Below, piece by piece: positions 14,761 through 22,233 of a stretch of DNA of 64,000 nucleotides (positions are counted from its first letter, which is position 1; every line of letters begins with the position of its first letter). Under the pieces are notes generated by a model that saw only the letters and a program-made list of their open reading frames with translations, ran no database searches and was not told where the DNA came from. A program made the translations under genes and the position numbers. Origin of the DNA: Salinimicrobium marinum (GTDB taxonomy: Bacteria > Bacteroidota > Bacteroidia > Flavobacteriales > Flavobacteriaceae); NCBI RefSeq assembly GCF_014651535.1, contig NZ_BMXB01000013.1, forward strand, positions 1 to 64,000. The letters are read 5' to 3'.

Positions 14761-17700
14761 ATGAATACTAACATACAATTTTTTACCAATTTATTAAAGA
14801 AACAAGCTTACATAATATGTTTTCTTTTTATTCTCCCGGAAGCTTTTGCTTCTAATCCAACCTCGAAAATAGCAGCTTTTAACTTTGAAAATGATTCCCA
14901 ACACATCCTTCACGGAAAAGTCATCGATGAAAAGGGACTACCCTTACCCGGAGCTACCGTAGTAGAAAAGGGAACAAATAATGGCACCCAAACAGATTTC
15001 AATGGGAACTTTACAATAAACGTTTCCAATCCATCTGCAATTCTGGAAATCTCTTTCATGGGATTTGAAACACAAGTGATTCCCGCCAATAGTACCGATA
15101 TTCTAGAAGTTACCCTGACAGAAAATGTCAATGCTTTGAATGAAGTAGTAGTAACAGCCCTGGGAATAAAAAGGGAAGAAAAACGGCTTGGCTTTTCACA
15201 AGCTACCGTGGAATCTGAAGATCTAGCACAAACAACTCCCAACAACTGGTCATCCGGGTTAAAGGGTAAAGTAGCCGGGTTGAATATTGTTTCTTCCGGT
15301 TCTGGTCCTATCAATTCACAGCAAATAACCCTACGCGGAAATTCTTCCTTCGATTTACAGGGGAATTATGCTTTAATAGTTGTTGATGGAGTTCCTGTTA
15401 ATACAGAAATGACCACTTCGGGCTCCTCAAGCGCCTATGGGGGAGAAGATTCACCTATAGATTATGGTAATGCAATCTCAGATTTAAATCTTGAAGATAT
15501 CGAGAGCGTGAGTGTGCTGAAAGGCCCAGGAGCAACTGCTCTTTACGGAAGCCGGGCCGCGAACGGGGCATTAATTATCACTACAAAATCTGGTCGAAAT
15601 TCAAAAGGGCTTGGAGTAACTTATAACGGAGGGGCCACTTTTGATGTAATTCAACGTTGGCCCGATTATCAGTATGAATACGGACAGGGAACCGGAAAAT
15701 CTTTTGATGATGAAGGAAATCCCTATTACTCCTACGGAGCTTCGGAAGACGGCAACAGCACCGGAGGCACCAGTAGTGCCTGGGGTCCTCGATTTGATGG
15801 CCAGTATTTTTATCAGTATGATCCGGCTGTAGGGGGTCAACCTGAAGAGCGTCAGTTATGGCGGCCATATGAAGACAACAGAAAAGACTTCTGGCGTACC
15901 GGAGTAACCATTAACAATAATGTCTCTATTCAGGGAGGTGGAGAAAACGGATCTATGAGGGCGTCTGTTGGCCATTCTAAAAATGAATGGATCATGCCCA
16001 ACACAGGATTTGAGCGAATCACTGCTTCCATAAATTCCAGGTACAATATTTCCCATAAAATGGAACTCGGTGCCATCATTAATTACAATAACAGAAGTAG
16101 CGATAATTTACCAAGTACAGGATACAATAATGGCTCTATCGCTTATTTTATGATCTTCCAGAACCCTAACGTAAATCTTGACTGGTTACGGCCCATCTGG
16201 CAGGAAGGACAGGAGCAAATTGAACAAATTCAGCCTTTCAGTTCTTATATTGACAACCCGTATTTAATAGCTTATGAGTCTTTGAACACTCTTGAAAGTA
16301 ATCAGATTATCGGGACAATCTACACCAACATTCAATTAGCTGACAATCTTGATTTAATGTTAAGAACCGCTTTGAATTCCACCAATCAGGAGCGGGAACA
16401 AATAAGGCCTTACAGCATTAACCGGTATTCCCAGGGATATTACCAAACACAGGATGTTTTCAAACAGGAAGTAAACAGTGATTTTCTTTTAAACTACGAA
16501 AACAAATTAAGTAAGGATTTTGCATTTTCGCTCTCTCTTGGAGGAAATGCAAGAACTGAAAAAAGACGGAATACCAATGCTTCAATAACAGGACTGGTAG
16601 TTCCGGGGGTATATAAACTGGCTAACGGAATGAATAATCCAAACATCTCCACAGGTGACAGCGACAAGCAGGTAAATAGTCTCTATGGATTGTACACCAT
16701 GTCCTTCAGGGATCAGATATTTGTAGATGTTACCGGAAGAAACGACTGGTCGAGTACACTTCCGGAGCAAAATAATTCCTTCTTTTACCCTTCAGTAAAT
16801 ACAAGTTTTATTCTTTCAGATATTTTTAATATTTCTGAAGGCCCGGTCGATTACCTTAAATATAGATTTTCATTCGCGCAGGTAGGAAATGACACAGATC
16901 CTTATCAAACCAGTAAATATTACAATCAGAATGCCTTTCCAAGTTCTGCTGTAGTGCCTGCAACCTTGTATAATGAAGACTTTAAACCTGAAATTTCTAC
17001 AAGTTATGAAACGGGAATTGAAGCCCGCTTTTTAAACAATAAATTAAATCTTGATGCTACTGTTTACCAAATTTCCACAGAGAACCAGATCATTCGGGTG
17101 CCGCTTAATTACGCAACAGGATATAGCGCAGCAATTCTTAATTCAGGTAAGGTAAGGAACCGCGGAATTGAATTAACGCTTGGAGTAAAACCAATCCAAA
17201 ATGAAAATTTTAGCTGGAATTCTACCTTCACTTGGGCCAGAAACTGGGGAAAAGTGTTTGACCTTCCAGATAATATTGAAAATCAATTTGTAGTGGGCAC
17301 TGGAGGCCAGGCCTCTATGATTGCTAAAGTAGGCGAATCTCCCACTGCAATTTACGGATATGGTTTTGTACGCTCTCCCGAAGGTGAAATTGTATATGAT
17401 GAAGCCGGGCTTCCAGCTTATCCCGAATCTGGCGACCTCAAGTATATAGGTGATGCCATGCCCGACTGGACAGCAGGATGGTACAATCAAATAAGGATTG
17501 GAGATTTCGGATTTAATTTCACCCTTGATGGACAATATGGTGGAATTATATATTCACAAACCCATCATAAACTTGTTCAGCAAGGAAAACTCACTTCCAC
17601 TTTTATGGGAAGGGAAGAGGGCTACATTGTTGGTGAAGGAGTGGTGCTCAATGAAGATGGTACTTACTCTCCAAATACCACTCAGGCAGTCACTCCAGAT

Positions 17701-17997
17701 TGGTACAACCGCTACTACAGAAGAGCTAATGTGGAATCTAACTCCTTTGACGCCTCCTGGTTAAAAGTGCGGGAAGTAAGCCTTCAGTACAATTTCCCGA
17801 AGGGATCGTTACAAAATTGGGGCATAAATGGTCTCGAAGCTTCCATCTTTGGGAGGAATTTATATACAGTATCAGACTTTCCAATTTATGATCCTGAAAC
17901 AGCCGCTTTAAACGGTAATGAAATACTACCAGGAGTAGAAATGGGACAAATGCCCTCTCCCGCTACTTACGGCTTTAACCTAAAAGTGAATTTATAA
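14761..17997 (+). CDS. SusC/RagA-family TonB-linked outer membrane protein
   Basis: A 1078-residue outer membrane transporter. After a signal peptide (ending about EAFASN) come a carboxypeptidase-like regulatory domain (GKVIDEKGLPLPGATVVEKG), a plug starting NEVVVTALGIKREEKRLG, which is the SusC signature, and a 22-strand-type barrel to the C-terminus. Together with the SusD lipoprotein it should import a ligand using TonB energy. The neighbouring phosphoesterase and glycerophosphodiesterase genes suggest a phosphorylated ligand, not a glycan. I start at the ATG at 14761; a frame-open ATG at 14710 lies in the leader hairpin. Array C indicates Pho control. Confidence 0.95.
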   Translation: MNTNIQFFTNLLKKQAYIICFLFILPEAFASNPTSKIAAFNFENDSQHILHGKVIDEKGLPLPGATVVEKGTNNGTQTDFNGNFTINVSNPSAILEISFMGFETQVIPANSTDILEVTLTENVNALNEVVVTALGIKREEKRLGFSQATVESEDLAQTTPNNWSSGLKGKVAGLNIVSSGSGPINSQQITLRGNSSFDLQGNYALIVVDGVPVNTEMTTSGSSSAYGGEDSPIDYGNAISDLNLEDIESVSVLKGPGATALYGSRAANGALIITTKSGRNSKGLGVTYNGGATFDVIQRWPDYQYEYGQGTGKSFDDEGNPYYSYGASEDGNSTGGTSSAWGPRFDGQYFYQYDPAVGGQPEERQLWRPYEDNRKDFWRTGVTINNNVSIQGGGENGSMRASVGHSKNEWIMPNTGFERITASINSRYNISHKMELGAIINYNNRSSDNLPSTGYNNGSIAYFMIFQNPNVNLDWLRPIWQEGQEQIEQIQPFSSYIDNPYLIAYESLNTLESNQIIGTIYTNIQLADNLDLMLRTALNSTNQEREQIRPYSINRYSQGYYQTQDVFKQEVNSDFLLNYENKLSKDFAFSLSLGGNARTEKRRNTNASITGLVVPGVYKLANGMNNPNISTGDSDKQVNSLYGLYTMSFRDQIFVDVTGRNDWSSTLPEQNNSFFYPSVNTSFILSDIFNISEGPVDYLKYRFSFAQVGNDTDPYQTSKYYNQNAFPSSAVVPATLYNEDFKPEISTSYETGIEARFLNNKLNLDATVYQISTENQIIRVPLNYATGYSAAILNSGKVRNRGIELTLGVKPIQNENFSWNSTFTWARNWGKVFDLPDNIENQFVVGTGGQASMIAKVGESPTAIYGYGFVRSPEGEIVYDEAGLPAYPESGDLKYIGDAMPDWTAGWYNQIRIGDFGFNFTLDGQYGGIIYSQTHHKLVQQGKLTSTFMGREEGYIVGEGVVLNEDGTYSPNTTQAVTPDWYNRYYRRANVESNSFDASWLKVREVSLQYNFPKGSLQNWGINGLEASIFGRNLYTVSDFPIYDPETAALNGNEILPGVEMGQMPSPATYGFNLKVNL

Positions 17998-18008
17998 TGA
18001 GCACAACG

Positions 18009-19442
18009 ATGAAAAAAATACATATAATAGTGGTTGGTTTAACCCTGTTTTTAGTAAACCTTGCCTGTACAAATGATTTTGAAGAAATAAACGAAGATCC
18101 AAACCGTATTGCAGAAATAAGTCCGGGCACTTTATTAAATCCAATCATTTACGGCCTGGCCACCCACAATGCTAACAGAAGTGATGCTATTACATTTGAT
18201 CTAATGCAGGTGTCCCTGCCTTTCCCAAGTACCTCGGGAGGCTTGCATCGCTATGATGTAAGCCGGGGAATTGGCAATTCTTCCTGGAATAATTATTACA
18301 AGTGGCTTCAGAATATAAAAGAAATGCGAACGGCAGCCGAAAAAGCCGGTGACGTTAATTATGAAGCTATTGCTTTAACTCTAAATGCATGGGTGTATGC
18401 AAATTTAACCGATTTGTTTGGTCCTGTTCCTATGACTGAAGCATCCGGTGCTGAAGGAGGTGTACTTTACCCGGCTTTTGATTCGCAGGAATTCATCTAT
18501 GAAACCATTCTCGCCGATTTAGAAAAGGCTAATCAGTTATATGATCTGGAAGCCCCCATGATTTATGCTGAAGATATTCTTTTTCACAACAATGTGGAAA
18601 ACTGGCAGAAATTCACTAATTCACTGCATTTACGTTTGTTGCTGAGGATCTCAAATCCGTCGGAAATTGGTGCTTTTGAAAAGATGACAGCAATGATTGA
18701 AAATCCCGCTCAATATCCTGTTTTCGAAGAAACAGAGGAATCAGCTATATTGGAAGTCACCGGAGTCACTCCGAATGAATCCCCATGGAGCAGACCTCAG
18801 GATTTCAGACTGAGTACTAAAGTAACAGAGTTTTTCCTTGAGAATCTTAACCAGTGGGAAGATCCCAGACGACCTGTTATAGCGACTATTGCTCGTGATC
18901 TTGATGGAAACCCGTTAGGTTACCGAGGAATTCCCAGTGCTTATGAAGGAAATGATTCGCAGTTTCAATATGAGGCTTCCACCTTCAACATAGAACAGGT
19001 ACAGGAACCTATGAACATATTTATTCTGACCTATGCCGAAGTGGAATTTATTAAGGCCGAACTTGCTCAAAGAGGCTACATAGACAATGCTGTAGAACAT
19101 TATCAAAACGGCGTTGAGGCAGCAATGGAACAAGTAGGTACAGAGTTACCCGAAAATTATTTTAAAAATGACGCGGCAGCTTATAACGAGACCCTGGAAA
19201 GAATAATGCTGCAAAAGTATTATGCCCTGTACTTCACTGATTACCAGCAATGGTTTGAATACCGAAGGACCGGCTATCCTGAACTTCCAAAAACAGATGC
19301 TATGTTCAACAACGGGGTGATGCCATCAAGAATGTATTACCCATCTGACCTTGCTGTTGAAAATCCTGAAAACTATCTGAAAGCAGTAGAGATGCTGGGA
19401 GGAAATGATGATATCAACACTAAAGTCTGGTGGGACAACTAA
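18009..19442 (+). CDS. SusD/RagB-family substrate-binding lipoprotein
   Basis: A 477-residue surface lipoprotein; the signal MKKIHIIVVGLTLFLVNLAC ends in the lipid-modified Cys20. The next residues (TNDFEEINEDPNRIAEISPG) mark the SusD-like_2 branch, and the C-terminal region contains the usual SusD helices with TPR-like character. It would form the lid of the SusC transporter and bind the ligand. The frame overlaps the susC stop, and the real start (18009) lies 12 bases after it, so the two are translated from one message. The binding site residues cannot be read for substrate. Confidence 0.93.
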   Translation: MKKIHIIVVGLTLFLVNLACTNDFEEINEDPNRIAEISPGTLLNPIIYGLATHNANRSDAITFDLMQVSLPFPSTSGGLHRYDVSRGIGNSSWNNYYKWLQNIKEMRTAAEKAGDVNYEAIALTLNAWVYANLTDLFGPVPMTEASGAEGGVLYPAFDSQEFIYETILADLEKANQLYDLEAPMIYAEDILFHNNVENWQKFTNSLHLRLLLRISNPSEIGAFEKMTAMIENPAQYPVFEETEESAILEVTGVTPNESPWSRPQDFRLSTKVTEFFLENLNQWEDPRRPVIATIARDLDGNPLGYRGIPSAYEGNDSQFQYEASTFNIEQVQEPMNIFILTYAEVEFIKAELAQRGYIDNAVEHYQNGVEAAMEQVGTELPENYFKNDAAAYNETLERIMLQKYYALYFTDYQQWFEYRRTGYPELPKTDAMFNNGVMPSRMYYPSDLAVENPENYLKAVEMLGGNDDINTKVWWDN

Positions 19443-19456
19443 AATTATTTTTAAAA

Positions 19457-21028
19457 ATGAAAAATACAATACTGGCGGCTGGAGCTATACTTTTCACATT
19501 AGGTCTTTCCGCACAAAACATTGCTAGGGGTTACGTCTTTGAAGACAGTAATCAAAATGGCAAAAAAGACAGAAAGGAAAACGGAATTCCAGAAGTAGCC
19601 GTAACCAATGGCCAGGAAGTGGTTCTGACCAATGCTTCCGGAAAGTACGAACTTCCTGTAGGTGACGACAACATCATTTCAATTATAAAACCTTCCGGAT
19701 ATAACATTGGGAAAAATGAGGATAATTTGCCTCAGTTCTTCTACATCCACAAACCAAAAGGCTCTCCTGAAGCAAAATTTCAGGGAGTTGCACCTACCGG
19801 GAAGCTTCCAAAATCGGTTGATTTTGCACTAATTCCTTCGGAAGAGAATGAAGAATTCACTGCTCTCATTTTTGGAGATCCGCAGCCTTACACTAAGGAA
19901 GAGGTGGAGTTTTTTGCCAGGGGAATAGTATCTGAAGTTGAAGATGTTGAAAATGTTCCTTTCGGTTTAAGCATGGGCGATTTAGTAGGCAATGACCTTG
20001 AATTGTTCAATCCTTACATTCAGGCGGTAAAGAGAGTTGGAATTCCCTGGTATAATTTGCAAGGCAATCATGACCTTAACTTTGATGCAGAGGAAGATCA
20101 ACTGTCCGATGAGACCTATGAAGCACATTTTGGCCCTGCCAACTACGCTTTCAATTATGGAAAAGTACATTTTATAGTTTTAGACAATGTTCTTTATCCC
20201 GATCCCAGAGATGCAAAAGGTTACTGGGGCGGCTTTAGGGAAGATCAGCTTCAGTTTGTTGCAAACGATTTAAAATATGTCCCGAAAGACCATTTGATAG
20301 TTTTAGCATTTCATATCCCAATAAGCGAACCTGACGGGGATAATTTTAGGGATGAAGACCGGGACAGGCTTTTTGAGTTACTTCAGGATTACCCGAATAC
20401 CCTTTCCCTTTCTGCTCACACGCACATCCAAAAGCAGGATTTCTTTGGCAAGGAAGAAGGATGGCTTCAGGAAGAACCTCATCACCATTACAACATAGGA
20501 ACCACCTCCGGTGACTGGTACTCCGGAAAATTGGATGAAGCAGGAATCCCAGTCTCAACTATGAGAGATGGAACTCCAAAAGGTTACGCTTTTATCAATT
20601 TCCACGGAAATGAATATAGCATTGATTATAAAGTAGCGGGAAAACCTGAAGATTACCAAATGGAAATTTTTGCCCCTAACGTGGTGGCAAAAGGCAGAAG
20701 AACAAAGGCTGGGATATTCGCAAATTTCTTTATGGGAACCGAAGGGGATGAGGTGATGTATAGAATTGATGATGGGGAATGGAAAGAAATGATGTATGTA
20801 GAAGAACCAGATCCTTCTTATGTAGAACTGGTATATGAATGGGATACAACAGATAAACTTATGCCGGGAAGGAGGTCATCAAATCCAGTAAAAAGTGACC
20901 ATTTATGGCGCGGAAATATTCCCACGTATCTCGAAACCGGAGAGCATACCATTGAGATAAAAGCTACAGATATGTTTGGAAAAACTCATTCTGCCATCAG
21001 CAGTTACAGGCTGGAAGAGGCAAAATAA
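19457..21028 (+). CDS. Secreted calcineurin-like metallophosphoesterase (three-domain)
   Basis: A 523-residue exported enzyme: signal peptide to about residue 20 (ending LGLSAQ), an N-terminal beta domain (GYVFEDSNQNGKKDRKENGI), a calcineurin-like catalytic domain with metal motifs GDPQPY (about 140), GDLVGND, GNHD (about 203), FHIP and HTHI (about 321), and a C-terminal beta domain. This N-metallophos-C layout is known from Bacteroidota phosphodiesterases. It should cleave phosphate mono- or diesters in the periplasm or at the surface. The start is the ATG at 19457, since only this gives a proper signal peptide. It is the third gene of the susC operon. Confidence 0.93.
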   Translation: MKNTILAAGAILFTLGLSAQNIARGYVFEDSNQNGKKDRKENGIPEVAVTNGQEVVLTNASGKYELPVGDDNIISIIKPSGYNIGKNEDNLPQFFYIHKPKGSPEAKFQGVAPTGKLPKSVDFALIPSEENEEFTALIFGDPQPYTKEEVEFFARGIVSEVEDVENVPFGLSMGDLVGNDLELFNPYIQAVKRVGIPWYNLQGNHDLNFDAEEDQLSDETYEAHFGPANYAFNYGKVHFIVLDNVLYPDPRDAKGYWGGFREDQLQFVANDLKYVPKDHLIVLAFHIPISEPDGDNFRDEDRDRLFELLQDYPNTLSLSAHTHIQKQDFFGKEEGWLQEEPHHHYNIGTTSGDWYSGKLDEAGIPVSTMRDGTPKGYAFINFHGNEYSIDYKVAGKPEDYQMEIFAPNVVAKGRRTKAGIFANFFMGTEGDEVMYRIDDGEWKEMMYVEEPDPSYVELVYEWDTTDKLMPGRRSSNPVKSDHLWRGNIPTYLETGEHTIEIKATDMFGKTHSAISSYRLEEAK

Positions 21029-21044
21029 TTACAAATTTAATTTT

Positions 21045-21076
21045 AGCCTGCTGAAGCACCTTTGCTGAAGCAGGCT
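21045..21076 (+). terminator. Hairpin between phosphoesterase and GDPD genes (weak terminator)
   Basis: AGCCTGCT (21045-21052) pairs with AGCAGGCT (21069-21076); the downstream sequence is only moderately T-rich (TTCTT). It probably reduces but does not stop transcription into the GDPD gene, 19 bases further. Confidence 0.5.
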
Positions 21077-21094
21077 TTCTTACTAAATTGCAAT

Positions 21095-22021
21095 ATGACA
21101 AACTTTAAAATAGCCTTGATTTTTTTATCTTTCACAGTGCTTAACTCCTGTAAATCCAATTCAGAAAATGAAAAAGAAATGGAAACGAATGCTTCAAAAA
21201 CCAGTGTACAGGTACAGGGACACCGCGGTGATCGTGGAAATTTCCCTGAAAACAGTATTCCGGCTTTTATAAGTGCCGTCAAAAAAGGGGTGGATGTCCT
21301 TGAGCTGGATGTGGTGATTTCCAAAGATAAAAAGGTCGTCGTGTCCCACGAACCTTACATGTCTTCGTTGTACGTTAGCACGCCTACAGGAGATTCCATA
21401 AGTAAAGCAGATGAACGCTCCTACAATATGTATGAAATGTCCTACGACAGCATCAGGCAGTTTGATGCAGGTTCCCGGGGCAATCGTCATTTTCCAAACC
21501 AGGAAAAAATAAAGACGTATAAACCTCTACTTTCTGAGGTTATAGATACCGTGGAAACTTTTATTGCTGCTGAAGAATTGCAACCGGTAAAATACAATAT
21601 TGAAATAAAATCGGTCATAACGGAATATGGGGAGTATCAACCGGAACCCGAAGAATTTGTGGAGCTTGTAATAGAAATCATCAAAGAAAGAGGAATCCAC
21701 GACAAAGTTAACATTCAGTCCTTTGATCCAAAAATTCTGAATGTGATGAACCGAAATTATCCTGAAACTGAAATCGCTTACCTGGTTTCCAATGGAGGAA
21801 TAGAGGAGAATTTGTCACTTTTAGATTTTAAACCGGAAATCTACAGCCCCAACTACCGACTTGTAAAAGACGAGCAATTTGTCGATTCTATTAAATCTGC
21901 AGAAATGCAACTAATTCCGTGGACGGTTAACTATCCGGAAGACATTCAAAGAATGATCGACCTAAAAGTAGACGGAATCATTACCGACTATCCTGAACGC
22001 GTCCTGGATAAAAAAAGATAA
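21095..22021 (+). CDS. Glycerophosphodiester phosphodiesterase lipoprotein
   Basis: A 308-residue lipoprotein (signal ending TVLNSC) of the GDPD TIM-barrel family. The catalytic N-terminus GHRGDRGNFPENSIPAF (about 42-58) holds the two catalytic histidine-region residues and the metal-binding Glu; the second metal motif ELDVVISKD, then VVSHEP, and the C-terminal DGIITDYPE are present. It hydrolyses deacylated phospholipids to glycerol-3-phosphate and an alcohol. I use the ATG at 21095, which gives a normal lipoprotein signal. Its place behind SusC, SusD and a phosphoesterase suggests breakdown of imported or surface-bound glycerophosphodiesters for phosphate. Confidence 0.94.
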   Translation: MTNFKIALIFLSFTVLNSCKSNSENEKEMETNASKTSVQVQGHRGDRGNFPENSIPAFISAVKKGVDVLELDVVISKDKKVVVSHEPYMSSLYVSTPTGDSISKADERSYNMYEMSYDSIRQFDAGSRGNRHFPNQEKIKTYKPLLSEVIDTVETFIAAEELQPVKYNIEIKSVITEYGEYQPEPEEFVELVIEIIKERGIHDKVNIQSFDPKILNVMNRNYPETEIAYLVSNGGIEENLSLLDFKPEIYSPNYRLVKDEQFVDSIKSAEMQLIPWTVNYPEDIQRMIDLKVDGIITDYPERVLDKKR

Positions 22022-22137
22022 ATTCTTTTTCCAAAGGAAATCATATCGGACTTCCCTCCTAAATTGTCAAATTTTAATACTCCCGAATTTTTATATCCCA
22101 CAAGAGCGAGCCACTATTTTACGCGCTTCCCACCTCG

Positions 22138-22214
22138 TAACCTTAAGCTAACATTATCATTACACAGCAATAATTTGTCCTTAACCCCTGCTTTACAAAG
22201 CGGCCGTTAATTTG
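22138..22214 (+). promoter_or_regulatory. Pho-box-like array B with -7 box upstream of the TonB receptor operon
   Basis: Six units at exact 11-bp steps: TAAC 22138, TAAC 22149, TTAC 22160, TAAT 22171, TAAC 22182, TTAC 22193. A 10-bp gap then leads to TTAATTTG (22207-22214), a -7 box variant, 20 bases before the ATG. The gap equals the classic distance between a Pho box and the -10 box in enterobacteria. Its first 21 bases are identical to array A. Confidence 0.7.
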
Positions 22215-22233
22215 CATCAGACAAAATATTAAG

